This document shows, piece after piece, positions 52,818 to 61,948 of a stretch of 64,000 nucleotides of DNA; the stretch's first letter is position 1, and every line of letters starts with the position of its first letter. Below the pieces are notes generated by a model. The model was not told the origin of the DNA and ran no database searches. It saw only the letters and a program-made list of their open reading frames with translations. Source of the DNA: JAYFQE01 sp034927345. Lineage in GTDB: Bacteria; Bacillota; Clostridia; Saccharofermentanales; UBA5734. The DNA lies in the NCBI GenBank assembly GCA_034927345.1, contig JAYFQE010000009.1:1-64000 (forward strand). The letters run 5' to 3'. The translations under genes were made by a program, and so were the position numbers.

Positions 52818-52847
52818 TTGGAAATCGATACGGCATTGTTGTATAAT
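52818..52847 (+). promoter_or_regulatory. Promoter of the ligase/peptidase operon
   Basis: TTGGAA (52818-52823), 18-nt spacer and a perfect TATAAT (52842-52847), followed by a strong AAAGGAGGTG ribosome site before the ATG at 52880. Confidence 0.65.
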
Positions 52848-52879
52848 ATTAATCACTCAATGACAAAGGAGGTGAACGC

Positions 52880-54184
52880 ATGATTTTATCAGAACGATTT
52901 TATTATTCTGATAAATTTGATCATCAATCGTTAACTGCCCTGGAAACAGCCCTGGAGACCGCGCCGTTGTACAAGGATTGGAAGATGCACGATCCGGGCT
53001 CCCAATCACCGGTTAACGCCAGGTACGACGCTTTGCCGGAGCTCACCAAGAAAGCTATGCGCGAAAATTTTCCGCTTGGGTTAGTTACCGGCCACCTTAA
53101 TGTGGACGAAGCTTTAGCCCGGAATGAAATTGATTATACTTTTACCAGCGGCACGACTAAGGAAAAAGTGATCAACCTCTGGAACCAAAAATGGTGGAAC
53201 AGCGCGGAAGCGGCTTCCTGGAAATTGAATGCCCATACCGCCTGCCTTGATTATCCGCAGAGAGAAGCAAAATTGGCCAGTTCCCTGAACGTGGGTATTC
53301 ATTGTGAAGAAGATCTTCCAATGGGAAATCGCATCCTTGGCCATACGTTGTATTTGAATGAAAGGATCAGCCTGATCTCTTGGCAGCCCCGTCATATGAA
53401 ACGAATGGCGGACGAATTGAAAATATTTCAGCCTGTCGTTCTGGAAGCCAATCCTTCGCTTCTTGCCCGCCTGGCTTATTGGGCCTGGGATGAAGGCGCA
53501 GAACTCTATTCGCCGGCTGTGATCGTGTTTACCTATGAAGTGCCGTCCAAAATTCATCTGGCGGCAATCCGCCGGGTCTTCACATCGCCTTTTGTCAGTT
53601 CCTACGGCACCACGGAAACCGGCTTTGTGATGGAGCAATGTGAAGCGGGCGTATTCCACCAGAACGTGGATTTTTGCCGCATCGATTATCATCCGCTGGC
53701 AGAGCAATATGGCGGACCCGAGCTGGGGCGGATTCTGGTGACGACGTTTAAAAATCCCTGGTCTGCCGTACTGAAATTTGATGTGGGAGACTTGATTCGT
53801 CTGCATCCATCAGGCCGGTGCGCATGCGGCCGAAATGAAGGCTTCATGGCACAGGCAATTGAAGGCCGGACATCCAATGCCACCTTTACCACCGGCGGGA
53901 TGCTGGTAACCACGGCGGCGCTGGATACGCAATTGGCGCAGATTCCGGAAATCCGCGATTATCATTTTGAACAGCAAGACCGCGGTCATTATATCTTGAG
54001 CATTATGCCGGCTGAGCAACCGCAGGAGGTTTTAGACCGGATACGCCTGGCATTGGCCTCTTTATACGGGCAGGACGGTCAATATGCGATTGTGCCGGTT
54101 CCCAACATTTTACCCGGACCTTCAGGAAAATTCCGCCGGACCCAGGCAAATTTCGATTTTGATCTGAGAGGACTGTTTCAATGA
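52880..54184 (+). CDS. Phenylacetate-CoA ligase-like adenylating enzyme
   Basis: A 434-aa adenylate-forming enzyme of the PaaK/LuxE superfamily. It has the ATP loop YTFTSGTTKEKV around residue 90, the SSYGTTETGFVMEQC motif around residue 240, the KFDVGDLIRL aspartate motif and the CACGRNEGF segment. A GRTSNAT hinge precedes a small C-terminal domain. It would activate a carboxylic acid to an acyl-AMP and then a thioester or amide. It differs from true phenylacetate-CoA ligases in overall spacing, so the acid substrate is open. It overlaps the following S51 peptidase gene by 4 nt (ATGA), which suggests a linked function. Confidence 0.82.
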   Translation: MILSERFYYSDKFDHQSLTALETALETAPLYKDWKMHDPGSQSPVNARYDALPELTKKAMRENFPLGLVTGHLNVDEALARNEIDYTFTSGTTKEKVINLWNQKWWNSAEAASWKLNAHTACLDYPQREAKLASSLNVGIHCEEDLPMGNRILGHTLYLNERISLISWQPRHMKRMADELKIFQPVVLEANPSLLARLAYWAWDEGAELYSPAVIVFTYEVPSKIHLAAIRRVFTSPFVSSYGTTETGFVMEQCEAGVFHQNVDFCRIDYHPLAEQYGGPELGRILVTTFKNPWSAVLKFDVGDLIRLHPSGRCACGRNEGFMAQAIEGRTSNATFTTGGMLVTTAALDTQLAQIPEIRDYHFEQQDRGHYILSIMPAEQPQEVLDRIRLALASLYGQDGQYAIVPVPNILPGPSGKFRRTQANFDFDLRGLFQ

Positions 54185-54873
54185 ATCCGATAAAACCGAT
54201 ATTTTTATTAGCCGGCGGCCATCCCCTTGATTCGGCGAGTATGGTGTCTTGTCTGTCAAGCGCCCTACAGGCATGTGGGAGAGAAAAACCGCGGATCGCC
54301 TACATCGGGACCGCCAACAAGGATAACCTGTTCTTTTTTACAGCCATGAAAACCCTGTTGCATGAGGCCGGAGCGGGCACAGTGGCGTTGATCCGCCTGG
54401 CAAAACCCAAACCGGATATTCAGGCGGCAAAAAAAGAGCTGGGCGAGGCGGATGCGGTCTTCCTGTCCGGCGGGGAAGTGGAGGACGGCATGAGTTGGCT
54501 TGCCCGGCATGAGCTTACCGGTTATTTAAGAGACCTGTACAGCCAGGGGAAATTGTTCATCGGCTTGTCGGCGGGCAGCATTATGATGGGCACCCATTGG
54601 GTGCGCTGGGCGAAGCCTGATGATGATGCCACAGCGGTATTGTTTGACTGTCTGGGGCTGGTTCCGACTATTTTCGATACCCACGCGGAAGACGAAGACT
54701 GGAAGGAACTGAAAATGACTTTGCTGCTTATGGGGCCGGATGCGAGCGGATATGGCATCCCCCGCGACGGCATGGTCCGCGCAGATGATCAAGGCCGTCT
54801 GACTCATTCGGGTAATGACCTCCATTACTATGTCAACAACAAGGGGCATGTTCAAAAAGCACAGGACGGCTGA
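54181..54873 (+). CDS. S51 family peptidase (dipeptidase E / cyanophycinase-like)
   Basis: A 230-aa serine hydrolase with the S51 nucleophile motif LFIGLSAGSIMMG (Ser about residue 126), the N-terminal FLLAGGHPLDSAS loop and FLSGGEVEDG. The expected His lies in the DTHAEDEDW region. S51 enzymes hydrolyse aspartyl dipeptides or cyanophycin. The start codon lies inside the stop of the ligase gene, so the two proteins are made together. One possibility is a ligase that conjugates an acid to an amino acid and a peptidase that releases it; that is inference. It ends 14 nt from the convergent GH2 gene. Confidence 0.83.
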   Translation: MNPIKPIFLLAGGHPLDSASMVSCLSSALQACGREKPRIAYIGTANKDNLFFFTAMKTLLHEAGAGTVALIRLAKPKPDIQAAKKELGEADAVFLSGGEVEDGMSWLARHELTGYLRDLYSQGKLFIGLSAGSIMMGTHWVRWAKPDDDATAVLFDCLGLVPTIFDTHAEDEDWKELKMTLLLMGPDASGYGIPRDGMVRADDQGRLTHSGNDLHYYVNNKGHVQKAQDG

Positions 54874-54887
54874 CACAAGGCCCGACA

Positions 54888-57215
54888 TTATTCCAGTGTG
54901 AAAGATTCGGGAAGCCTGCTGATCTGTCCGAGCCATTTTTTCAATTTTTCTGCCGGATAAGGAGGGAAACCGGCCATATAGTGGCTGCCGTATTCCCGTC
55001 CGCCGGTCTCCCAGCGGATCAGCCATAGACTTTGGCGGCTGATTATGACATCCAGCTGGCCGATTTCGGCATTTTCGCCGGCCGGTACGTTCCAGATACC
55101 CTGAAAACCGACTTCCCCGGTATCGGCGTCGGTTATGCTCAGGTTCACCGTCGCTGCCGCGCGGGTGTCGTTGCTGATAATGACGGGCTGAAGCCAGCCG
55201 GATACTTCGCCAAGCAACACAAGCACCGGCTGCTGGGCGCGTTTCAAATAATGGAAGGCCAGTTTTTTTCGGAAATAGTAATCAACAACAGCATCGGAAA
55301 TCTGCGGCCAGCAATCCAGCATATTCCACCAGATTATTCCGGTTCGCCGGCCTTTGAGCGCCCGGGCGCGTTCGATAAAAAACTTCATCGCCTCGGCTTG
55401 GGATATCTGCGACAGCAAAGCGAAATCGGCAAGATCATCCGGTATGCTGCCGGCCAGCAGCCGGACTTGATCGATCATCAGACAGTTGCGTTTATTGAGA
55501 ACCGGCTCGATGCGGACATCTTCGGTACTGTGCATCGCCCAGACGAGATTATCCGGAGGCCAGAGCTGACCGGCCGGTATAAAGCGGCGCAGACTCGAAG
55601 GCGCCGGGCAGCCATGATAACCGGCTTCGCTGATGAAATGCGCCGAAGCATTTTTATAGTAATCGTCTTTATACCAGGCGCGGGCGCCCCAGGTATGTTG
55701 TTCCGGCACATTGTCCGCCGTGAATCCGGCCGGGATCTCCGGCGAAGAGGCGATGAAAAAACGATAGGGATCGTTGGCCTGCACCAGCCTGGTCAGTGTT
55801 TCGCGCGAAACTCGGTTATACCAGCTATCGGCATGTGGATATTGGTATCCCTGGTTTTTATAATCAATTTCATTATCGCCCGACCAAAGAACCAGGCAGG
55901 GATGATTGCGCAGCTTGCGGATAATCATGCCGGCTTCTTGTTCAATAACCGTGGCAAAGTCCGGTGTCTGCGCATAATTGGTATTACCCATCGCGAAATC
56001 CTGCCAGACCATCATTCCGGCCTGATCGCAAGCCTTGAAAAAAGCGTGGTCTTCATAGACATTGCCGCCCCAGCAGCGAATCGTATTGCATCCGGCTTCG
56101 ACGCACAGCTCTATTGCCTGGTCCAGACGGCCGGCATCCCGACTGTGCAAGGCATCCAACGGGACCCAGTTGGTACCTTTGACGAAGATGCGGCAATCAT
56201 TGACAAAGAACTGGAATTCCTGGTCGCCGGGCGTGAAGCGGCGTTCCAGGCGGAAGACCCGCAAACCGATCTTTTCTTCATGAACGGCGACGACAGCGCC
56301 AAAATGCAACAGTTCCATACGGACTGTATATAATGGCTGGCTGCCGTAACCGCGCGGCCACCACAGGCAGGGATTGCGGATCAGGCACTCATGGTTGGCG
56401 CTGATAAAATGCGCCGCTTCCTCATGAGCAAAAGCAGAGTCGCCGCAAACGCCGCTGACCCGCACCCGGAAACCCTCCAGTGTGTCGGCATCTGTGGCAA
56501 AACGATAGCCGTATTGCAGCCAGATGCCATCCGGCGCAAGCTTCGGCGTGGCGTAGTAAGTTTCCAGAAACCGCGTGCCGGGCAGCAGTTCCAGCGACAC
56601 ATCCCGCCACAGACCGGCCGATAGGAGGCGCGGTGCGATATCCCAGCCGAAACTGTGCGGCGCCTTGCGCAGCCAGCCTATTTCATTGCGGTGTCCGGTG
56701 CCGCGCATCGCCATCGTATAAACCCGGCTGCGGGCTTCATTCATGGCGGCATGAATATGGACAATAATTTCATTCCGGGTCTGCGGCCGGATTTGGGCCG
56801 TAACATCGAAATTTTGTTCGATCAGCATATCGGCCGCCTGTCCGACTCGCTGACCGTTGCAATAAACATCGGCTATGGTGTCGATCCCGCCGAACCGCAA
56901 GATAATCCGGCATCCGGCAGAACCGGGGAGAAAATCACCGGGTACGGTGAATTCACGGCGGAAAATCCATTGGCAAAATTCGTATTTGGCGAATTGATGC
57001 AAATTTTCGCCATAGAAAGGATCCGGCTCGACCCCGGCCCGCATTAAATCCAATTCAACATTCCCGGGAACGATCGCCGGTACCGAAGGCCATTTTGACA
57101 GCATGGCCGGATCGTAGACCTGAGGCCGGCCGGCTGTTTCCGGATGATAATACAAAGTCCAGCCGCCGTTTAACGAAAACGGCTTCCCGGTCGGGAAAAG
57201 CTCACATGGATACAT
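54888..57215 (-). CDS. Beta-mannosidase-like glycoside hydrolase family 2
   Basis: A 775-aa GH2 enzyme: an N-terminal jelly-roll domain (FSLNGGWTLYYHP, then PFYGENLHQFAKYEFCQW, typical of beta-mannosidases), an immunoglobulin-like domain, and the TIM barrel with NTIRCWGGNVYEDHAFF, the acid/base glutamate in LWSGDNEIDYK and the nucleophile glutamate probably in FISEAGYHG. No signal peptide is seen, so it acts on imported manno-oligosaccharides. The ATG has GGAGG upstream. It is divergent from the AraC regulator at 57446, a plausible controller. Confidence 0.9.
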   Translation of the reverse strand: MYPCELFPTGKPFSLNGGWTLYYHPETAGRPQVYDPAMLSKWPSVPAIVPGNVELDLMRAGVEPDPFYGENLHQFAKYEFCQWIFRREFTVPGDFLPGSAGCRIILRFGGIDTIADVYCNGQRVGQAADMLIEQNFDVTAQIRPQTRNEIIVHIHAAMNEARSRVYTMAMRGTGHRNEIGWLRKAPHSFGWDIAPRLLSAGLWRDVSLELLPGTRFLETYYATPKLAPDGIWLQYGYRFATDADTLEGFRVRVSGVCGDSAFAHEEAAHFISANHECLIRNPCLWWPRGYGSQPLYTVRMELLHFGAVVAVHEEKIGLRVFRLERRFTPGDQEFQFFVNDCRIFVKGTNWVPLDALHSRDAGRLDQAIELCVEAGCNTIRCWGGNVYEDHAFFKACDQAGMMVWQDFAMGNTNYAQTPDFATVIEQEAGMIIRKLRNHPCLVLWSGDNEIDYKNQGYQYPHADSWYNRVSRETLTRLVQANDPYRFFIASSPEIPAGFTADNVPEQHTWGARAWYKDDYYKNASAHFISEAGYHGCPAPSSLRRFIPAGQLWPPDNLVWAMHSTEDVRIEPVLNKRNCLMIDQVRLLAGSIPDDLADFALLSQISQAEAMKFFIERARALKGRRTGIIWWNMLDCWPQISDAVVDYYFRKKLAFHYLKRAQQPVLVLLGEVSGWLQPVIISNDTRAAATVNLSITDADTGEVGFQGIWNVPAGENAEIGQLDVIISRQSLWLIRWETGGREYGSHYMAGFPPYPAEKLKKWLGQISRLPESFTLE

Positions 57216-57445
57216 GAGTATGCCTCCGTCGTTCGATGATGCTTCGTGATTAGCCGAACAATAAACAACTATGACTAAAATAGCACGGAATCTATAGATT
57301 GCCTGCGCATATCAGGGGGATAATATTGCATATTGTGTGATTTTGCCGAAAAATTATCAGCGGTCAAGGCGAAATATATGCAGGCAGGAGCATTTTATGG
57401 CAAAATAATATTGATCGGTTTCACACCCGGAAAGGAGTTGGATTC

Positions 57446-58324
57446 GTGATACCTGCAGCCAATCCCATCACCGTAAAAACGATGGCGGCTCTGGCCGGAA
57501 ACCGGCCGGCTGCTCACGGGCTGCTTCTTGCCAAATCCGGCGTGCCGCATGATTTCCCCCTGCATAGTCATGATTATTATGAACTGGAATTGATTCTGGA
57601 AGGCCGGGGAACCCAATGGATCAACGGCCGTTCCAGTCCGTTGTTACCCGGTTGTATCTATTTCCTGCGTCCCAGCGACCTGCATCGTCTGCAAGTCGAA
57701 TTACCGCTGCGGCTATATAACTTAAAGATCGCCGTTACCCGGCTGCCCCGGGAACTGCGTATTTTACTCGAATCGCAGTCCGGCCCGGCTGCAGCTTTTC
57801 TGGAACCGGAAGCCCTGAGGCAAACGCTGCAGGATTTGGAACGCCTCCGGATTGAATTATATGAAACCGATCTCTGCCAGGACAACCGGCTGCATGCTTT
57901 ACTTCTTTTATTATTGACAGATCTCTTCCGCGTGGCGTCGGTGAGTACGCCGGACGCGTATGCCAAACCGTCGTTTAAGCGTTTCCAGATTTGCCTGCAG
58001 TATATCCGCTTACATTACCAGACGCAGATCAGCTTGAAGGACGCCGCCGCTGCCGCCGGCATTACGCCGAACTACCTGAGTCATCAATTTCCCGTGATGG
58101 CCGGCTGTTCTTTTGTGGAATATGTTAATCGGCAGCGGTTGCAATTGGCTTTATGCCTGTTGTCAGCCGGCGGCGATACGGTCACCGGTATCGCTTTTAC
58201 CTGCGGCTTCGGCAGCCTGGCAAATTTCCTGAGAACCTTCCGGCGGATCTATGGGATGACGCCTGGCCAGTACAGCGCCCGGCAGACTAACAGAGCAGGT
58301 TCGCAGAATGGAGCGATGCAATGA
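57446..58324 (+). CDS. AraC family transcriptional regulator (cupin type)
   Basis: A 292-aa regulator. The N-terminal 140 residues form a cupin barrel (HDFPLHSHDYYELELILEGRG with metal- or sugar-site histidines), and the C-terminal 100 residues carry two helix-turn-helix motifs (ISLKDAAAAAGITPNYL and TVTGIAFTCGFGSLANFL). The start is GTG at 57446 with AAAGGAG 8 nt upstream. It lies divergent from the beta-mannosidase gene, its likely target. Its stop overlaps the start of an ABC ATPase gene (ATGA), so it is co-transcribed with a BceAB-type transporter, an unusual pairing for this regulator class. Confidence 0.92.
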   Translation: MIPAANPITVKTMAALAGNRPAAHGLLLAKSGVPHDFPLHSHDYYELELILEGRGTQWINGRSSPLLPGCIYFLRPSDLHRLQVELPLRLYNLKIAVTRLPRELRILLESQSGPAAAFLEPEALRQTLQDLERLRIELYETDLCQDNRLHALLLLLLTDLFRVASVSTPDAYAKPSFKRFQICLQYIRLHYQTQISLKDAAAAAGITPNYLSHQFPVMAGCSFVEYVNRQRLQLALCLLSAGGDTVTGIAFTCGFGSLANFLRTFRRIYGMTPGQYSARQTNRAGSQNGAMQ

Positions 58325-59082
58325 ATATCCTGGAAGTCAGTCATGTTTGGAAAAGTTATAAAACAAAAAAGGATACAACAGACGTTTTAAGGGATATAAA
58401 CTTATGTGTCGGAGAAAATGAAAGGGTCGCGGTCATGGGGCCTTCCGGCAGCGGAAAAACCACGCTTCTGAATCTGATCAGCGGGATAGACAGAGCGGAC
58501 GGCGGCGAAATCATCATTGACGGGAAAAATACATCCGATATGAAAAAATCGGAAATAGCGCTGTTTCGCAGAAAAAAACTGGGTATGGTGTTTCAGGATT
58601 ACAACCTGCTGGAGTGCCTGAATGTTCGGGAGAATATCCTTATTCCCATGGCTTTGGAAAAAATATACAGCGACGAACAGGAGGCCCGGCTTGAGCATGT
58701 TGCCAAAGTTCTTTGTATCAGCGATATTTTAAATAAGCGTATTCCCGATATTTCAGGCGGACAGAAGCAAAGGGCCGCAATCGCTAGGGCTATCATCAAT
58801 ACGCCGGCCGTTATTATTGCGGATGAACCGACAGGAAACCTGGATTCCAAATCCGCAAAAGACGTTATGGAGTACCTTATGGAGGCTAATGAGAAATTCG
58901 GCACCAGCATTCTGATGGTGACCCACGACCCTTTTGCCGCCAGCTATTGCCAAAGGGTAATCTTGTTAAAAGACGGTGCCATCATATCCGAATTGGCTAG
59001 AAATGGATCAAGGCAGCAGTTTTTTCACGACATTCATAAAATGCTCGTTATGATTGGCGGTGGCGATCAGAATGACATTTAG
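58321..59082 (+). CDS. ABC transporter ATPase, BceA/MacB-type
   Basis: A 253-aa ATPase with Walker A GPSGSGKTTLLN, Q-loop VFQDYNLLECL, signature ISGGQKQRAAIARA and Walker B VIIADEPTGNLDSK, the full set for a LolD/BceA-type domain. It partners the large permease encoded next, overlapping by 11 nt. BceAB-type systems recognise cell-envelope peptides such as bacitracin and work by mechanotransmission rather than simple export. No BceRS two-component genes lie in the window; the only co-transcribed regulator is the AraC protein upstream. Confidence 0.93.
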   Translation: MNILEVSHVWKSYKTKKDTTDVLRDINLCVGENERVAVMGPSGSGKTTLLNLISGIDRADGGEIIIDGKNTSDMKKSEIALFRRKKLGMVFQDYNLLECLNVRENILIPMALEKIYSDEQEARLEHVAKVLCISDILNKRIPDISGGQKQRAAIARAIINTPAVIIADEPTGNLDSKSAKDVMEYLMEANEKFGTSILMVTHDPFAASYCQRVILLKDGAIISELARNGSRQQFFHDIHKMLVMIGGGDQNDI

Positions 59083-60817
59083 GGAAATATCAATCAGGAT
59101 GCTCAGGAACAACTATAAAAGATACCTGCTGTATTTTTATTGCAATGTGTTGACGATAGCGATATTTAATACTTTTTCCACAATTTATACCAACGATGAT
59201 TTTATGGATCCCCGTTTGGTGAACCCCCTGATATCAAGCAATATTATTGCGCCGATGGTATTTACTGCCATCTTCATGTTCGTGTTCATTCCATATTCTT
59301 TCGGCGCTTTTTTTGAAAAGCGGAAAAGCGAATACGGGATTCTGATGACACTCGGGATGACCGAAAAGGAAGTCCTGGCTAATATGCTTTTTGAGAATCT
59401 GACGGTCAGTTTGCTTTCCCTTATGGCAGGAATGGCCGCCGGCACGTTTTTATCGCTCTTGTTTTTAGGGATCATCCGAAACGTGATCGGGATAGGCGCG
59501 TTTTCGTGGAACCTGAGCCTTGAGCCCTATGCGTTGACCGTGAAGCTGTATCTGGCTGTCGTGGCATTTACATTACTCATTCAAACGCTGTGTTTTGTAA
59601 AGACGCAGATCACTGATCTGCTGAAAGCAAAGTCGCGTGGGGAAAAGGAAGTAAAACATTCAGCGTTTTGCCTGGCCGGCTGGCCGGCAAGCCGGCCTAA
59701 GGTTGTAGACGTGGGAAAAGCTTTTGTCATCCGACATTTCCGGTCGTACAGAACAGTGACGTTCATCGCTGTAAATTTGTTCGGTATCGGCATCTTTTTA
59801 GCCGGACTCAGCCTGGTAACTTATCCGAATCTGCTAAATAATGCTGAAAGCTATTCTCCCTATGACCTTGTTTATGTTCAGGCCGGCGGCAAGAATGAGA
59901 TGACTTTAGAGAAGGCGGCTGAATTGCTTTCAAAATATGGCGTAACCGTTACCGCTTCGGCCAAAGTGCCGTTTTTAAGGAACGGCGCGTTTAATTTATT
60001 TCCCGTGTCCGGGATTAACTGCCGGACAGGCTCGGATTATACTGTCGATCCGGGAACATATCTTGCGATTTACCAATACGATCTGAACGACGGGTACGAG
60101 TACGAGATGAACCTATCCGGCAAAATCAGTTTTAAGCTCAGTTCGGGAACGCGGCAGCTTGAATATGCGGGGCAGGATGTGCGGATCCTGTTCAACCGCA
60201 ACAGTTTTGCAGACATAACATTGCTGCTGAACGATGCGGATTATAAAATGATTGAAGAGCAGGGAGACGGATATATTCCTGGCGTCATCCTGTGCTTTGC
60301 CTTTAGCAGCTGGAGAGATTCAGGCCGGGGGCTATCTGCCCTGCAGGAGGCGTTGTCGGCTCAAAACGATTGCGTTGACGCCTCTCAGGAGGAATATTTC
60401 AAAATATCGTCGAAGCTGGAAGAATACGAAACGGCGCGACAATCAGCACGTTTCCTCATCTTTGTCATACTTTTTGTTGTGCTATTGTTTTATATATCCG
60501 CAAACACCATCATTTATTTCAAGATTCAAGGTGAAGCGGAGGATGAAAAACGCCTTTATCACGGCCTTTACCGCATCGGCATAACCGCTGATGAAATGCG
60601 GGGCATTCTAACACGCAAGAATAAACGCTACTGCCTGATCCCCCTTTATTCCGGAGCCGCGGCAGGTATATTGTTTTGCTTCGCAATAAGCGCGCCGAAT
60701 GGCTACGGCCTCGCCGGGATCGCCTTTGCCGCCGCTGCTTCCGCCTTCCTTGCGCTGCTGCAAGGCTTGATGTCAAGATACATCACACACTGTGATGAAA
60801 AAATGCTTGGCATTTAA
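59072..60817 (+). CDS. ABC transporter permease, BceB/FtsX-type
   Basis: A permease of about 581 aa with a FtsX-like layout: one N-terminal helix, a three-helix bundle with the KRKSEYGILMTLGMTEKEV loop, a helix pair around residues 225-245, a large extracellular domain of about 190 residues (about 245-470), and C-terminal helices. That domain is where BceB-type permeases bind antimicrobial peptides. The ATG at 59072 is preferred (GGTGG 8 nt upstream); a TTG at 59054 is possible. It overlaps the ATPase gene. It is shorter than BceB (about 650 aa), with fewer helices near the centre. Confidence 0.88.
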   Translation: MTFREISIRMLRNNYKRYLLYFYCNVLTIAIFNTFSTIYTNDDFMDPRLVNPLISSNIIAPMVFTAIFMFVFIPYSFGAFFEKRKSEYGILMTLGMTEKEVLANMLFENLTVSLLSLMAGMAAGTFLSLLFLGIIRNVIGIGAFSWNLSLEPYALTVKLYLAVVAFTLLIQTLCFVKTQITDLLKAKSRGEKEVKHSAFCLAGWPASRPKVVDVGKAFVIRHFRSYRTVTFIAVNLFGIGIFLAGLSLVTYPNLLNNAESYSPYDLVYVQAGGKNEMTLEKAAELLSKYGVTVTASAKVPFLRNGAFNLFPVSGINCRTGSDYTVDPGTYLAIYQYDLNDGYEYEMNLSGKISFKLSSGTRQLEYAGQDVRILFNRNSFADITLLLNDADYKMIEEQGDGYIPGVILCFAFSSWRDSGRGLSALQEALSAQNDCVDASQEEYFKISSKLEEYETARQSARFLIFVILFVVLLFYISANTIIYFKIQGEAEDEKRLYHGLYRIGITADEMRGILTRKNKRYCLIPLYSGAAAGILFCFAISAPNGYGLAGIAFAAAASAFLALLQGLMSRYITHCDEKMLGI

Positions 60818-60840
60818 GCAATAATCAGCATTGGCAGCGA

Positions 60841-61836
60841 TCAGTCGAAACGAACAGCCGTTTTTGTATCCGCGGATAATTGCGTCTTCAGAGCTGCTTC
60901 TGTTGTTTTATAAACATCTTCAAAAGAAACCCGGCATTTCCCTTTACCTTCGATCTGATCGAGAAAGGAAGAAAACGGGTATTCGTCAGCAGGGCAGGCA
61001 ACCTGCCTGATGCCGTCTCCATCAGGATTGATCAACGTCAGCGAGTTCTTTAATATTTCCAGAACACCCCTCGTGCCAACCACCCGGATTCGGTCATCCC
61101 CATGCACAGGGGCTTGCGGAGGATTAAAATAGTCCATGGTCAGAGAAGCAAGAATTTCATGATCCATTTGATACTGCGCAATTGCGCTCATTTCCAGTGT
61201 TCCGTGGCCACAATTATATAAAGAAGACTGCGCCGATGTAACAGAGAGAAATTTTGCTCCGCTCATCCACGATATCCAGTCGATTCCGTGAATGCCAACC
61301 CACAAAATTGTGCCGCCATAGGTTTTGCGATCGCCTGTGAACGGCGGTCTGGTACCGAGCTTGTATGACTTTTGAGCGCTCAGAAGGCGAACTTCGCCGA
61401 TTTCTCCTTCCTGGATCAGCTGCCATGCTTTGTAAAATGCGCCGTTATATCGGAAATCAAGCATGGCTGTCATTTCAACACCTGCTGAATAATATTTTTC
61501 CCGGATCAACGCAAGCTGATCTAAACTGGTTGCGACCGGTTTCTCTGAAAAGATATGACAGCCGGCTTCAAGAGCTGAAATATTGACCGCTCCATGATCA
61601 CCATAGTAATTATCAACGATAACAATATCCGGTTTCTCTCTTTTCAACATTTCACGATAACTGTCATAGGATTTGGGATCACCCCCGAATTGTTTCATCA
61701 TCGGGAACAGACTGTCAATATTTTCACCAACACTCCCGGGCGCGGCAGCAACAAACCGAACGTCGTCGCGCCCTTTACAGTCCCGAAAAACCTGGACGCC
61801 ATGCCCGCTTGCTCCAACAATACAAATTCTGATCAT
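60841..61836 (-). CDS. Gfo/Idh/MocA family oxidoreductase
   Basis: A 331-aa enzyme with the dinucleotide loop IRICIVGASGHGVQV, the EKP signature in HIFSEKPVATSL, and the substrate-domain WVGIHGIDWISWM strand with the catalytic-region histidine. The ATG at 61836 has GGAGG 6 nt upstream; an ATG at 61842 directly abuts the ribosome site. It is the second of two minus-strand genes, 112 nt after an unrecognised gene, and an 8-bp hairpin lies in the gap. A sugar or polyol substrate is likely. It differs clearly from the other two Gfo proteins in the window. Confidence 0.9.
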   Translation of the reverse strand: MIRICIVGASGHGVQVFRDCKGRDDVRFVAAAPGSVGENIDSLFPMMKQFGGDPKSYDSYREMLKREKPDIVIVDNYYGDHGAVNISALEAGCHIFSEKPVATSLDQLALIREKYYSAGVEMTAMLDFRYNGAFYKAWQLIQEGEIGEVRLLSAQKSYKLGTRPPFTGDRKTYGGTILWVGIHGIDWISWMSGAKFLSVTSAQSSLYNCGHGTLEMSAIAQYQMDHEILASLTMDYFNPPQAPVHGDDRIRVVGTRGVLEILKNSLTLINPDGDGIRQVACPADEYPFSSFLDQIEGKGKCRVSFEDVYKTTEAALKTQLSADTKTAVRFD

Positions 61837-61854
61837 GCCCATCCTCCAGACTGT

Positions 61855-61877
61855 GCTGTGGTACGCCGGACCACAGC
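61855..61877. repeat. 8-bp hairpin upstream of the Gfo gene
   Basis: GCTGTGGT (61855-61862) and ACCACAGC (61870-61877) with a 7-nt loop, 10 nt before the Gfo ribosome site. No T-run follows. It may limit read-through from the upstream gene or be an operator. Confidence 0.4.
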
Positions 61878-61948
61878 CTCATATCTTGCCTCGATTTCGT
61901 TTCATTATAAACCATACAATGATCAGTTAAGTCGATTCGTTGACAGCA

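Noticed and set aside
55032..56333. 433-aa open frame on the plus strand
   Set aside because: It lies entirely antisense to the well-supported GH2 beta-mannosidase, is rich in Arg/Ala/Gly and has no recognisable domain or ribosome site.
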